The notes: generated by a model not told the origin, from the letters alone. 64,000 nucleotides of DNA from Bacteroidota bacterium (GCA_947449315.1 CANFRC010000004.1:148714-212713); one strand, 5' to 3'; counted from the stretch's first letter, positions 1 to 9,664 are shown. Translations and numbers: made by a program.

Positions 1-267
1 TCTCAGATTGCAATAAAAACGGTGGATGGATTTCAGGGACAAGAACGGGATGTTATTTATATTAGTTTAGTAAGAAGCAACGACCAAAAAGAAATTGGTT
101 TTCTGAGTGATATCCGCAGGATGAATGTGGCACTTACAAGAGCCAAGAGAAAACTAGTGGTTATTGGCGACAGTGCAACATTGGCAAACCATCCCTTTTA
201 TAAAAATTTTTTGGATTATGCCGATCGTATTGCTGCCTATAAATCTGCTTTCGAGTTTATTTATTAG
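1..267 (+). CDS. C-terminal end of an SF1 (Upf1/IGHMBP2-like) DNA/RNA helicase, truncated by window start
   Basis: The reading frame is open from base 1, so the 5' part lies outside the window. About 88 codons remain. The fragment keeps TVDGFQGQERDVI, a typical motif V of Upf1-like superfamily 1 helicases, and NVALTRAKRKLVVIGD, motif VI with the arginine that contacts ATP. Members of this family are ATP-driven nucleic-acid helicases with an AAA_11/AAA_12 fold. The specific substrate cannot be inferred from the tail. The stop at 265-267 lies about 150 bases before the next gene, which appears to have its own promoter. Confidence 0.85.
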   Translation, partial: SQIAIKTVDGFQGQERDVIYISLVRSNDQKEIGFLSDIRRMNVALTRAKRKLVVIGDSATLANHPFYKNFLDYADRIAAYKSAFEFIY

Positions 268-389
268 CATATTTTTTTTCAAAAACGTTTCAACTTGCCG
301 ATTTTGTTACTAAAATGTCATAATAAGGTGTTTGTTGGGCTTATCAATGTTTCTTCCCATTTTATCCCTCATATATCAGATTCTATTTT

Positions 390-397
390 TAAATTTG
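390..397 (+). promoter_or_regulatory. Putative -7 promoter element (TAAATTTG) for the TolC-like gene
   Basis: TAAATTTG fits the Bacteroidota -7 consensus TAnnTTTG and lies 17 bases before the preferred ATG at 415. I see no convincing TTTG -33 element at the usual spacing, so support is the -7 box and its position only. Confidence 0.4.
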
Positions 398-414
398 TAA
401 CTCGTTATAAAAAT

Positions 415-1872
415 ATGAGATCTGTAAAAAACCAACTTGTAATTGCTCTTGTTTCTTTTTTTGTAAGCATCAATGCTTTTCAAATAAAAGCACAAACTCC
501 CGCTACAAATCAAACATTAACTTTAGAACAATGTATTGACTATGCGTTAAAGAATAATATTCAGGTCAAGCAATCAGAGTTAAATACGGAGCTGTCGCAG
601 ATAAATTTAATACAGAGCAAAGCAAATTTGCTACCCTCGTTAAATGCAAATGCTTCCCATTCCTACAATATCGGCAGAACGATCGATCGATTTACGAATC
701 AGTTCGCGGACGCAGAAGTGTTATCTCAGAATTTTTCATTGAGTACGGATGTAACTCTTTTTAGTGGTTTGCAAAATTATAATACCATTCAGCAAAATAA
801 ATTTACCTACCTGGCTGGTAAATATGATATAGAAAAAATGAAAAACGATGTGGCATTGAACATTGCAACAGCCTATCTTCAAATTCTATATAGTGTGGAG
901 GCTGTTGAAAATGCAAAGAATCAAATGGGCATAACAGAAGGACAGGTGGATCGCACCAAAAAATTAGTGGAAGCGGGTTCGACTGCAAAAGGAACCTTGT
1001 TGGACATACAATCTCAGTTAGCTTCTGAAGAATTAAATTTAACGTCTGCACAAAATCAGCTTGATATTGCTTATTTGTCGTTAGCGCAATTGCTTAATAT
1101 GCCTTCAGCGGAAGGTTTGACAATCGTAAAACCTGAACTTGCAATTCCTACGGAAGCTTTGATATCTGCCAGTTCTTTACAAATCTATACTACCGCAGTG
1201 GGTACTTTGCCTGAAATAAAGAGTGCAGAAAATAAAGTGAAGAGCGCTGAAAAAGCTGTAGATGTTGCTTGGGGCGGATTAAGTCCACGCTTGGTTTTTA
1301 GTGCATCATACGGAACCGGTTACTCAGGAGCTAGTCAACGTGCTGTTGGTTTGCCTTCTTTTCAGGGATATTCTCCGGATGGAAGCATTACTTCTGCTGG
1401 TGATACAGTATTGTCGCCCTCTTTTTCAAAAGGCACCTACGAGAAAATTCCTTATACCGATCAATATCACGATAACATCAACAAATCATTTGGCTTTTAT
1501 TTAACCGTACCACTTTTTAATCGCTTTCAAACAAAAACGTCGATTGACAGAGCGCGCATTCAAAAATTGAATGCTGACCTAACGGTAGAATCGACCAAGT
1601 TGCAGATTCAAAAAAATGTTCAGCAAGCCTATGCCGATGCAAGTGCAGGATTGAAAAAATACAATGCTTCAAAAAAGGCAATTGATGCCATGCAGGAATC
1701 CTTCAAATACACAGAACAAAAATTTAATGTGGGCATGGTCAATACAAATGATTATAACACAGCCAAAAATAAATTAATAAAAGCGCAAAGCGATTTGCTG
1801 CAAGCGAAATATGAATTTGTTTTTAAAACAAAAGTGCTTGATTTTTATCAAGGAAAACCATTGAAATTTTAA
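415..1872 (+). CDS. TolC family outer-membrane efflux channel
   Basis: Outer-membrane/periplasmic tunnel protein of the TolC/OEP family, the exit duct of tripartite pumps. The frame is open from a TTG at 295, but the ATG at 415 is preferred because it begins a clear signal peptide (hydrophobic core about residues 8-20, likely cleavage after FQIKA) and follows a TAnnTTTG box. The 485-residue product has the two-repeat helical architecture: LTLEQCIDYALKNN near the mature start, long coiled-coil stretches, and a second repeat rich in A, K and Q. It is 7 bases upstream of a periplasmic adaptor, so the two form an operon. No inner-membrane pump gene is adjacent. Confidence 0.9.
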   Translation: MRSVKNQLVIALVSFFVSINAFQIKAQTPATNQTLTLEQCIDYALKNNIQVKQSELNTELSQINLIQSKANLLPSLNANASHSYNIGRTIDRFTNQFADAEVLSQNFSLSTDVTLFSGLQNYNTIQQNKFTYLAGKYDIEKMKNDVALNIATAYLQILYSVEAVENAKNQMGITEGQVDRTKKLVEAGSTAKGTLLDIQSQLASEELNLTSAQNQLDIAYLSLAQLLNMPSAEGLTIVKPELAIPTEALISASSLQIYTTAVGTLPEIKSAENKVKSAEKAVDVAWGGLSPRLVFSASYGTGYSGASQRAVGLPSFQGYSPDGSITSAGDTVLSPSFSKGTYEKIPYTDQYHDNINKSFGFYLTVPLFNRFQTKTSIDRARIQKLNADLTVESTKLQIQKNVQQAYADASAGLKKYNASKKAIDAMQESFKYTEQKFNVGMVNTNDYNTAKNKLIKAQSDLLQAKYEFVFKTKVLDFYQGKPLKF

Positions 1873-1879
1873 AATTACT

Positions 1880-3250
1880 ATGAAAAAAATAACGTGGATC
1901 ATTATTATTGGAGTTGTCGTTTTAATAGCGGCGATGAGTTTAAAAAACTGTTCCGGTAACAAAGCAATAAAAGTGTCGACAGAGAAAGCTACAAAGCGGA
2001 ATATTGTGGAAACCGTTTCCGCAAACGGCAAAATTCAACCCGAAGTAGAAGTGAAGATCAGCTCCGATGTTTCCGGTGAGATTGTTGAACTGTTTGTAAA
2101 AGAAGGGGATCAGGTTAAAAAGGGAGATTTGTTGTGCAAGATCAATCCGCTTATTTATGAATCGAATTCTAGTAGAATGGTAGCAACATTAAACGGTGCA
2201 AAAGCCAACTTATCCAATTCACGATCAAGATTGGATCAGATAAAAGCAAATTATGTTAATGTAGAAGCTTCCTTTCAACGTAACAAGAAACTTTTTGATC
2301 AAGGGGCTATTTCTCAGTCAGATTTTGACGCGTCAAAAGCTGCTTACGAAGGCGCAAAAGCAGATGTTAAAGGGGCAGAGGACAATGTAAATGCTTCTGA
2401 ATTTAATGTTAAAAGTACTGAAGCTTCATTAAAAGAAGCAAATGATAATTTAGCGAAAACAAATATTTATTCTCCTGTAAACGGAACGGTTTCAAAATTA
2501 AACAAGGAAAAAGGAGAACGCGTGGTTGGTACAGCTCAAATGGAAGGGACTGAGATTATGCGACTCGCTAATTTGAATGAAATGGAAGTGAGTGTTGATG
2601 TCAATGAAAATGATATTGTTCGTGTTCACAATGGCGATACTTCTTTGATTGAAGTAGACGCGTATCTGGATAGAAAATTTAAAGGTATTGTTACTGAAAT
2701 TGCCAATTCTGCTAATACAACCGGAGTGACCGCCGATCAGGTAACAAACTTTACAGTAAAGATTAGAATACTTCAGGAATCCTATCAGGATTTGATTCTT
2801 GCTAATAAGAATGTCGCTCCTTTCCGTCCGGGAATGAGCGCAACAGTTGATGTTCAGACCAAAAAAGTGGGTAGTGTCATTTCTGTTCCAATTCAATCTG
2901 TTACAACTAGAAGTGATAGTACTTTATACAAAGAGAAAGAAGCCAAAACAAGAGGTGATGAAGGTGATAATGGTGAGATCGTTGTTAAAAATGCAAATGA
3001 TAAAACTGAAAATTTGAATGAAACAATAAAAATAGAAGAGTGTGTTTTTCTTTACAGTGAAGGAGTTGTGAAGTTGGTGAAAGTGAAATCAGGTATTCAG
3101 GATAATAATTATATTGAAATCACCGAAGGAATTAAAGAAGGTGATGAAATCATATCCGGTCCATACAGTGCTATTTCAAAGGAGTTGAAGGATGGAACCA
3201 AAGTCAATAAGGTAGATAAAACCGAATTGTTTACAGTAACTAAGAAATAG
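1880..3250 (+). CDS. MacA/HlyD-like periplasmic adaptor subunit of an efflux pump
   Basis: Membrane fusion protein that would bridge an inner-membrane transporter to the TolC-like channel encoded just upstream. An N-terminal membrane segment (about residues 4-20) is followed by a biotinyl-lipoyl-like half motif (KISSDVSGEIVELFVKEGDQVKKGDLL region), an alpha-helical hairpin with QGAISQSDFDASKAAYEGAK, and a second lipoyl half (NIYSPVNGTVSKL). Near residues 340-390 there is a hydrophilic, acidic insertion in the membrane-proximal part. The 456-residue length suits MacA-like adaptors of this phylum. The partner could be an ABC (MacB) or RND transporter encoded elsewhere; the FtsX/MacB-like permease at 38806 is one candidate, unproven. 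Confidence 0.88.
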   Translation: MKKITWIIIIGVVVLIAAMSLKNCSGNKAIKVSTEKATKRNIVETVSANGKIQPEVEVKISSDVSGEIVELFVKEGDQVKKGDLLCKINPLIYESNSSRMVATLNGAKANLSNSRSRLDQIKANYVNVEASFQRNKKLFDQGAISQSDFDASKAAYEGAKADVKGAEDNVNASEFNVKSTEASLKEANDNLAKTNIYSPVNGTVSKLNKEKGERVVGTAQMEGTEIMRLANLNEMEVSVDVNENDIVRVHNGDTSLIEVDAYLDRKFKGIVTEIANSANTTGVTADQVTNFTVKIRILQESYQDLILANKNVAPFRPGMSATVDVQTKKVGSVISVPIQSVTTRSDSTLYKEKEAKTRGDEGDNGEIVVKNANDKTENLNETIKIEECVFLYSEGVVKLVKVKSGIQDNNYIEITEGIKEGDEIISGPYSAISKELKDGTKVNKVDKTELFTVTKK

Positions 3251-3307
3251 TTTTTTCAGGACGATTGACGTTATTAATTAACACATGCGTCTCTTCTGAT
3301 TTTTTAA

Positions 3308-4009
3308 ATGGCAATCATCTTAAATATTGAAAGCGCAACAACCGTTTGCAGTGTATCACTTGCAAAGGATGGCCATTTGCTGGCATTGAAAGAAATCAAT
3401 GGCGATTATTCTCATGCCGAAAATCTGACATTGTTCATAGCTGATGTTTGCCAACAAGCGCATCTTCAACTTTCGGATGTTGATGCAATTGCAGTCAGTA
3501 AAGGTCCGGGCTCCTATACAGGTTTAAGGATAGGAGTGAGTACTGCGAAAGGATTATGCTATTCATTAAATAAACCTTTGATTGCAATTAATACGCTGTT
3601 TTCTATGACTCAAGATGTTGCTTTGAGCGAAGTTGGAGGGAACCATTCAGCAACATTATTTTGTCCGATGATAGATGCAAGACGCATGGAAGTGTATTGC
3701 GCAATTTATGATGCCGAGCTAAAATGCATAAAAGAAACAGCAGCAGAGATTATTGATGAAAATTCATTCGCAGAACTACTTTCAAAAAATAAACTTTTAT
3801 TCTTTGGTGATGGGGCCTTTAAATGTTGCGAGGTGTTGTCAAAAAATAAAAATGCGTTGTTCCTCGATACAATTGTTCCCTCTGCAAAAAGCATGATCAT
3901 GCTCTCAGAAAAAGCATTCAATGAAAAAAAATTTGAAGATGTAGCTTACTTTGAACCGTTTTATTTGAAAGACTTTGTTGCCGGAAAGAAGAAGGGCGAG
4001 TCTCAATAA
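3308..4009 (+). CDS. tsaB: tRNA threonylcarbamoyladenosine biosynthesis protein TsaB
   Basis: TsaB is the ASKHA-fold partner of TsaD in the complex that makes N6-threonylcarbamoyladenosine at position 37 of ANN-decoding tRNAs, in the cytoplasm. The 233-residue product begins MAIILNIESATTVCSVSLA and has the family signature SKGPGSYTGLRIGVSTAKGL around residues 62-81. Length matches the family. It starts 57 bases after the adaptor gene on the same strand. Its 3' end overlaps the end of the convergent gene at 4003 by 7 bases. Confidence 0.93.
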   Translation: MAIILNIESATTVCSVSLAKDGHLLALKEINGDYSHAENLTLFIADVCQQAHLQLSDVDAIAVSKGPGSYTGLRIGVSTAKGLCYSLNKPLIAINTLFSMTQDVALSEVGGNHSATLFCPMIDARRMEVYCAIYDAELKCIKETAAEIIDENSFAELLSKNKLLFFGDGAFKCCEVLSKNKNALFLDTIVPSAKSMIMLSEKAFNEKKFEDVAYFEPFYLKDFVAGKKKGESQ

Positions 4010-4986
4010 AATAGATACTTGTATTTTACTATTCCTATCGAAGCATTTTTATGATCCCGGCTTACTTTTGATTTTATTAAATTAAATGCTTCGTCATATA
4101 AATAGCTGACCTCAAAAGTAAGGTCATCATTCTTAAATCTTTTCTCTTCTAATAATACACCATTTGGATTGTATTGAAAAGTTATACGCTCGTTTAATTC
4201 ACCACTTTCATTACTTGAGAATTTTTTTTCCTGCAATCTTCCATCCGAATCATATTGAAAGGTGTTGTCTTGTCGCATCCAGCTCACTATAAAATCATAA
4301 TCTTCGGATATTTTATTTCCCTTTTCATCATAATTGATGATCGCTTTTTTATATTCACGTCCTTCATCATTGAAACATTGTTTTTTTATTTGCGTAGGTG
4401 TTAGGGTTGTGTATTCAAATGTTTCTGTGGATAAGATCTTCTGTACCCCCATTTTGAATTCATTTTTATTTTCACTAATGTTGGTCTCACGGAAGTGCAA
4501 TTCTTTTCGAATCTGTCCGTAAGTGTTATATTCATAATAATAGGCATCATAATAATCACCCATTTTTACCCGTTTTGAAATTATACGGCTAAGGCTATCA
4601 TAAAAAACAGTAATATTAATCGTGTCGTTAATGTATTTTGAAATAGTTTTTGTAGTTGCGGGTCTAATTATTCTGCCATGTTTTTTTAAGGCAGGCACAT
4701 CAATTTCCTGAGTTTGCACCTGATTTAGGATTGTGTAATAATAATTTGTTAAACGTCCATTCGTATCAAACCCGTAGCCTTGTGAAGCATCTTTATCCAC
4801 TATTATCGCGCCATCCGGTTTGTCTACAATATCCAATACAATACTTTTTATTTTATTTTGTTTGACCGTCTCTTTTGAGAAATTGAGGGGAGCTACATAA
4901 ATATCAACTGGTTGTAGGCTTAGCAGTTGAGCGTTGCAAAGGTGCAATGCAATGATAGAAAAATAAATGACTAAAAATTTCTTCAC
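4003..4986 (-). CDS. Exported protein with YD/RHS-like repeats, function unknown
   Basis: A 327-residue protein with an N-terminal signal peptide (hydrophobic core about residues 4-17, likely cleavage at LCNAQ). The mature part carries short repeated units of the type YDSDGRLQEKKF, YNPNGVLLEEKRF and YDEAFNLIKSK, which resemble the strand-turn-strand units of YD/RHS-type or MORN-like repeats. I do not recognise a catalytic motif. Such small secreted repeat proteins are common in Bacteroidota and lack defined roles. Its end overlaps tsaB tail-to-tail by 7 bases. The neighbouring gene on the same strand (DUF255 protein) ends 36 bases upstream of its start, so cotranscription is possible. Confidence 0.7.
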   Translation of the reverse strand: MKKFLVIYFSIIALHLCNAQLLSLQPVDIYVAPLNFSKETVKQNKIKSIVLDIVDKPDGAIIVDKDASQGYGFDTNGRLTNYYYTILNQVQTQEIDVPALKKHGRIIRPATTKTISKYINDTINITVFYDSLSRIISKRVKMGDYYDAYYYEYNTYGQIRKELHFRETNISENKNEFKMGVQKILSTETFEYTTLTPTQIKKQCFNDEGREYKKAIINYDEKGNKISEDYDFIVSWMRQDNTFQYDSDGRLQEKKFSSNESGELNERITFQYNPNGVLLEEKRFKNDDLTFEVSYLYDEAFNLIKSKVSRDHKNASIGIVKYKYLFY

Positions 4987-5022
4987 GTTTGTCGGGCAAT
5001 ACCTGTACTAAAAATGGAAATT

Positions 5023-7062
5023 TTAGTACACGCTGTTTAGTTGTTGCAGTGCTTCCTCTACTTCATTCACAGGTTGTTGACAGGTTTTGTTTCTACACAC
5101 ATAGATCAACGTTTTCTTTTCAACAAATCTGTTTTTCAGCAATGGTAATGAATTTTCTGTTGCACTTCCTGCAAATATCTTATTTGGGAAGTAATGTTTA
5201 TTAAGTAATTTCCTTTTTTCATCAACAGATTTACCAACAATGGCGATTTCATAAAATGGTTGGCAGAAATTTGAAAGTAGCAAGGCCCAGTTGCTGTAGC
5301 CTGCTCCATAATTTTCAATTTCCGAGATTATGTTATTCAGCATCGTACCACTCATCATTATGTATTCTTCTTTTTCGAAATGGTGTCCAAGTGTAAATAA
5401 GGATTTTGCTATGCTTGAATTTGACGCTGGAATCACATTGTCCGATAGTTCCATTTTACGCGTGATAAGTGCTTTGTCTTCATCAGATGTAAAAAAGAAC
5501 ATTCCGGATTCCTTATCCAAAAAATGCTTGATCACAGTTTCCATAAGTTCATGGGACTTGTGCAAATAGATTTCGTTGTTAGTAGATTCATACAAACTAA
5601 TAAATGCTTCTATTGTAAACGAATAATCTTCAAGAAATCCATTTCTTCGTGTGGAAGAATTTGTGTTTGCTAAATGAAAAATTTCTCCATTTTTCGAAAA
5701 GGAATTATTGAGTAAGAAAGACGCGTTTTTCAATGCGACATCTAAATAATGTTCTTCTTCAAAAACGTTATAAGCATCAATATAACCTTTTAGCATCAAT
5801 GCGTTCCAGGATGTTAGAATCTTGTTATCTAACCCCGGTCTTATTCTCTTTTCACGAATTGCCAGCAATTGTTTTTTTAAAAGCAAAATTTTTGAATTCA
5901 GGTTTGCTAGACTTAACGTATATTTTTCCGCAATTATTTCATCGGTTTCATGTCTTAACAAAATATAATTGCCATGTTCCCAAAATCCGCGATTGTTGAT
6001 ATTGTAATAATCGGAGAAAAGATCAAAATCTTCTTTTAAGATAGTTTGCAATTCTTCTTTAGTCCAGACATAATATTTACCTTCTTCTCCTTCTGAATCA
6101 GCATCTAAAGCAGAATAGAATCCTCCTTCGGGTGATGTTAACTCTCGTTCAACGAATTCTAAAGTTTCATAAACAACGTTCTTATATAATGGATTTTTTG
6201 TTAATTGAAATGCTTCGCAATAAAGTGATACTAATTGCGCATTGTCGTAAAGCATTTTTTCAAAATGAGGAACTTTCCAGAAATGATCAACAGCGTATCG
6301 CGAAAATCCTCCTCCGATTTGGTCATAGATTCCTCCAAAGGCCATTTTCTGAAGCGTTAATTCGATGTGTTCCAAAACATCTTTCTTTTTACTGTGGTAA
6401 TAGTAACGCAATAGAAATTGATAATTGTTTGGTAGCGGAAACTTCGGTGCTTTATTTGGTCCTCCATCTTCGTTATCAAACCTTGTTTTCCAATTTTCGT
6501 AACATTTATGTAATATTTCTATTTCGAGTTTTTCTTTTTTTGGATTTATTTTTACCAATTCTGCGAGCTTTACACCTTCTGTAAGTTGTTTTGCATAATC
6601 CAATACTTTTTCAGGATCATTTTTATACACATCGGCTAGGTTCAATAAGATATTCATCCAATTTGTTTTTGGAAAATAGGTGCCTCCATAAATTGGTCTT
6701 CCGTCGGGTAAAGCAAAACAATTCAATGGCCAACCTCCTTGCCCCGTCATCAGTTGTACCGCCATCATATATACTTGGTCAATATCAGGACGTTCTTCTC
6801 GATCTACTTTTATACAAACGAAATAGTCGTTCATCAGTCTTGCTACTTGTTCATCCTCAAAACTTTGATGTTCCATCACATGACACCAATGGCATGCTGA
6901 ATAACCTACACTGATTAGAATTAATTTATTTTCTCTTTTTGCTTTTTCCAATGTTTCATCATTCCATGCCAGCCAGTTTACAGGATTATGGGCATGTTGT
7001 AATAAATAGGGACTTGTTTCATTGATAAGAGAATTAGTATATTTATGGTCTTTCGTGTTCAT
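5023..7062 (-). CDS. DUF255 / SPATA20-like thioredoxin-domain protein
   Basis: Large cytoplasmic protein of the YyaL/spermatogenesis-associated-protein-20 family. An N-terminal thioredoxin-like domain contains [14 protein letters not shown], the CxxC motif in [15 protein letters not shown], and [13 protein letters not shown]. The rest resembles an (alpha/alpha)6 barrel of N-acylglucosamine-2-epimerase type, with [17 protein letters not shown] and [13 protein letters not shown]. The frame extends to an ATG at 7086, but the ATG at 7062 ([13 protein letters not shown]) fits the family start better; it gives 679 residues. The biochemical role is not established: a redox function is implied by CxxC, a sugar-epimerase-like role by the C-terminal fold. 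Confidence 0.88.
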   Translation of the reverse strand: MNTKDHKYTNSLINETSPYLLQHAHNPVNWLAWNDETLEKAKRENKLILISVGYSACHWCHVMEHQSFEDEQVARLMNDYFVCIKVDREERPDIDQVYMMAVQLMTGQGGWPLNCFALPDGRPIYGGTYFPKTNWMNILLNLADVYKNDPEKVLDYAKQLTEGVKLAELVKINPKKEKLEIEILHKCYENWKTRFDNEDGGPNKAPKFPLPNNYQFLLRYYYHSKKKDVLEHIELTLQKMAFGGIYDQIGGGFSRYAVDHFWKVPHFEKMLYDNAQLVSLYCEAFQLTKNPLYKNVVYETLEFVERELTSPEGGFYSALDADSEGEEGKYYVWTKEELQTILKEDFDLFSDYYNINNRGFWEHGNYILLRHETDEIIAEKYTLSLANLNSKILLLKKQLLAIREKRIRPGLDNKILTSWNALMLKGYIDAYNVFEEEHYLDVALKNASFLLNNSFSKNGEIFHLANTNSSTRRNGFLEDYSFTIEAFISLYESTNNEIYLHKSHELMETVIKHFLDKESGMFFFTSDEDKALITRKMELSDNVIPASNSSIAKSLFTLGHHFEKEEYIMMSGTMLNNIISEIENYGAGYSNWALLLSNFCQPFYEIAIVGKSVDEKRKLLNKHYFPNKIFAGSATENSLPLLKNRFVEKKTLIYVCRNKTCQQPVNEVEEALQQLNSVY

Positions 7063-7134
7063 GTCATAAAAATACGAAGGATACATTTAACTATTCATTT
7101 TAAAGTATTTATTTGAACGGCGCCTTTCAATTTC

Positions 7135-7716
7135 TTGAAACAAAAAAACGCATATCAAACGGCTGAAGTTATTCAAACCGATTCTACACTTGATAATTTT
7201 ATCGGGAAAAACGGAATCTATATTGCAATGGCTTCTACATTTGCCGGCTTGTTTGTCGGTATCCCATTGTTAATATGGTTTTGGAATACTACGGTGATTA
7301 GTCTAGGGGCAATTCTTCTACTATTATTTGTTTGTGGCGCATTGGGTCTTATGCAATGGAAATATGTGAAAAATCATTTGGATATGGAGTACCATCAATT
7401 TTCTATGTATGCTTTTTCTGGTTTCGGGATGTGTCTAATAAATTTTATTTTTTGTTTGAACTCCCTTATATATGTTAAAGGAGAAACAAAGATTTACAAT
7501 GTGGAATCGATATCGATTAATGACACAGGTATAGCAATTGCTCTTTCTGGTGATGGACACACTGCTCCGTTTGAGAGAAATGTTACAAATTGTATCAAGG
7601 AAAATTATGATCAAATCTACGGGATCAAAAAAATTGTAGTAATAGTAAATACCGGATTATTCGGATTCAAAAGAGTTGCAGGCTGTGCAATCATTCAAGG
7701 TGACTCGGGGCAATAA
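7135..7716 (+). CDS. Small membrane protein of unknown function, three predicted TM segments
   Basis: A 193-residue protein beginning at a TTG (MKQKNAYQTAEVIQ); the first in-frame ATG is at 7228 and would cut into the first membrane helix. Hydrophobic segments lie at about residues 28-50, 54-72 and 90-115, with a soluble C-terminal part of about 75 residues containing NCIKENYDQIYGIKKIVVIVN. I recognise no family. It is divergent from the DUF255 gene and convergent with the LEA-type lipoprotein; its stop abuts that gene's end with no spacer. Start choice is uncertain. Confidence 0.6.
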   Translation: MKQKNAYQTAEVIQTDSTLDNFIGKNGIYIAMASTFAGLFVGIPLLIWFWNTTVISLGAILLLLFVCGALGLMQWKYVKNHLDMEYHQFSMYAFSGFGMCLINFIFCLNSLIYVKGETKIYNVESISINDTGIAIALSGDGHTAPFERNVTNCIKENYDQIYGIKKIVVIVNTGLFGFKRVAGCAIIQGDSGQ

Positions 7717-8181
7717 TTAGTTTTTGCTCATCGGAACGCTTTCTTGCACGTCAACAGGAAAACTTTTTTTGATGAATAATTTTCCTGCTTTTAAATTCCC
7801 TTTCAATCCAACTTTTACATTCTTGCTCATTGCCATCGATACAAGTTTGGGTAGATCATTCATGCTTATGTTTGAGAAATCGGATTTAATTCGAAAGGTA
7901 TACGATTTTTCTGAGTGTGCTTTTATTTTTGTCCGTCCAGATATATGCGCTTTCCCTGCATCCATTCCACCCAGAACTACATCTAGGTCCACAGGGTAAA
8001 TGGTGAAAGAAACATTGTTCGGGTTTTTTATTTTAGCCGTCACCTCTGCTTCCGCACCTTGTTTTGTTAATGAGATGATTCTTACATTTTCTATTCCACT
8101 AAAAGTAACATCCTGAAAATCGCCACAGGAAAAAAGTGAAATACTGCCAATACTTAAAAGGATAAAAATGAATTTTTTCAT
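7717..8181 (-). CDS. LEA type-2 family lipoprotein
   Basis: A 154-residue lipoprotein: signal peptide with lipobox LFSC at about residues 16-19 followed by G and D. The mature domain resembles the LEA_2 (water-stress and hypersensitive-response) fold: an extended beta domain with AEVTAKIKNPNNVSFTIYPVDLDV, where NPN followed by a hydrophobic strand is the usual signature. Family members are presumed to bind or stabilise other molecules; no enzymatic role is known. Likely anchored to the outer or inner membrane facing the periplasm. The dipeptidase upstream on the same strand appears separated by its own terminator. Confidence 0.72.
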   Translation of the reverse strand: MKKFIFILLSIGSISLFSCGDFQDVTFSGIENVRIISLTKQGAEAEVTAKIKNPNNVSFTIYPVDLDVVLGGMDAGKAHISGRTKIKAHSEKSYTFRIKSDFSNISMNDLPKLVSMAMSKNVKVGLKGNLKAGKLFIKKSFPVDVQESVPMSKN

Positions 8182-8218
8182 AGTGATTAACGCGTTTCTT
8201 AAATTTTTATTTGAGCAT

Positions 8219-8250
8219 AAAAAAGACGCAAAGATATTCTCCTTGCGTCT
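8219..8250 (-). terminator. Rho-independent terminator downstream of the M20 dipeptidase
   Basis: On the minus strand the arm AGACGCAA (8250-8243) pairs with TTGCGTCT (8231-8224), followed immediately by a run of T (down to 8219). It lies about 40 bases past the dipeptidase stop and before the LEA-type gene, so it should separate the two transcripts. The adjacent 8251-8268 has a second small hairpin (CTGCC-GACA-GGCAG). Confidence 0.6.
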
Positions 8251-8290
8251 CTGTCTGCCGACAGGCAGGTTTGCGCCCTTAGTGTTAAAA

Positions 8291-9664
8291 TTATTTACTC
8301 AGATCCGTAAAGTTTTTAAAGAAGTATGGAATTGTTTCAATTCCTTTTAAATAATTGAAAACTCCATAATGCTCATTTGGCGAGTGAATAGCATCTGAAT
8401 CCAAACCAAAGCCCATTAAAATAGAGTTCAATCCCAGCTCCGATTTGAACATAGCAACAATAGGAATACTTCCACCGCTGCGAACAGGAACAGGTTTTTT
8501 ACCGAAAGTGGTTTCCATTGCCATGCTGGCTGCTTTGTAGGCTGCTGTGGTGCTTGGTGTTACTACCGGCTCTCCGCCATGATGTGGAGTAACTTTTACT
8601 TTCACCGATTTAGGAGCAATACGATTAAAGTAATCGGAAAATAATTTAGTGATCTTATCAGAATTTTGGTGAGGAACCAATCGCATAGAAATTTTTGCAT
8701 ACGCTTTTGAAGCAATCACTGTTTTTGCTCCTTCTCCTTGATACCCCCCCCAGATGCCGTTTACATCTAATGTAGGACGAATAGAATTTCGCTCATTTGT
8801 TGTGAAGCCTTCTTCACCATGTATATCAGACAGGTTCAATGCTTTTTTATATTCTTCTAAACTAAATGGTGCTTTTGCCATTTCAGCGCGTTCTTCAGCA
8901 CTTAATATTTCTACATCATCATAAAAACCGGGAATAGTAATGTGGTCTTTATCGTCTTTCATTTTAGCAATCATCTCGCATAAGATGTTGATAGGATTTG
9001 CAACAGCTCCACCATATAACCCCGAATGAAGATCACGGTTCGGACCGGTCACTTCCACTTCTACATAACTCAACCCACGTAAACCCACAGTGATAGAAGG
9101 GATGTCATTAGCAATAATTCCTGTATCGGAAATGACAATGACATCTGCTTTTAATTTTTCTTTATTCGCTTTAACAAATATTCCTAGGTTGGTTGAGCCA
9201 ACTTCTTCTTCCCCTTCAATCATGAATTTTACATTACATGGCAATGTGTTGGTTTTCATCATCAATTCAAATGCTTTCACATGCATATACATTTGACCTT
9301 TGTCGTCACATGCTCCTCGTGCATAAATTTTCCCGTCTTTGATAACGGGCTCAAATGGCCCAGAGGTCCATAGTTCAATAGGGTCAGCGGGCTGAACATC
9401 ATAATGTCCGTATACCAATACCGTAGGTAATTTGGGGTCAATTATTTTTTCACCATAAACAATCGGATACCCAGCTGTTTCGCAGATCTCAACTTTATCG
9501 GCACCTGCTTCCGTTAATTTTGTTTTGATCACAGCAGCAGTTTTGATCACATCGTTTTTATACGCTGCATCAGCACTAACGGAAGGAATACGTAATAATT
9601 CGAAAAGTTCTTCCAGAAAGCGTTCCTTGTTAGTTTCTATATAAGCATTAATGTTTGGATTCAT
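8291..9664 (-). CDS. M20 family dipeptidase / metallopeptidase
   Basis: Cytoplasmic zinc peptidase of the M20 family (CNDP/PepV-like dipeptidases). The frame is open to 9772, but the ATG at 9664 (MNPNINAYIETNKERFLEELFELLRIPS in the frame) is the family-typical start and gives 457 residues. Metal-ligand regions are visible: VYGHYDVQP (His and Asp), GACDDKGQ (Asp), MIEGEEEVGS (general-base and ligand Glu) and a C-terminal HSPNEHYG ligand region. A lid/dimerisation domain lies between. Substrate specificity cannot be told from sequence; Xaa-His or other dipeptides are typical. Confidence 0.92.
   Translation of the reverse strand: MNPNINAYIETNKERFLEELFELLRIPSVSADAAYKNDVIKTAAVIKTKLTEAGADKVEICETAGYPIVYGEKIIDPKLPTVLVYGHYDVQPADPIELWTSGPFEPVIKDGKIYARGACDDKGQMYMHVKAFELMMKTNTLPCNVKFMIEGEEEVGSTNLGIFVKANKEKLKADVIVISDTGIIANDIPSITVGLRGLSYVEVEVTGPNRDLHSGLYGGAVANPINILCEMIAKMKDDKDHITIPGFYDDVEILSAEERAEMAKAPFSLEEYKKALNLSDIHGEEGFTTNERNSIRPTLDVNGIWGGYQGEGAKTVIASKAYAKISMRLVPHQNSDKITKLFSDYFNRIAPKSVKVKVTPHHGGEPVVTPSTTAAYKAASMAMETTFGKKPVPVRSGGSIPIVAMFKSELGLNSILMGFGLDSDAIHSPNEHYGVFNYLKGIETIPYFFKNFTDLSK

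Noticed and set aside
6132..6584. 150-codon plus-strand open frame within the DUF255 gene
   Set aside because: Antisense to a well-supported coding region, biased toward Cys, Arg, Leu and His as expected for a shadow frame, and no start signal.
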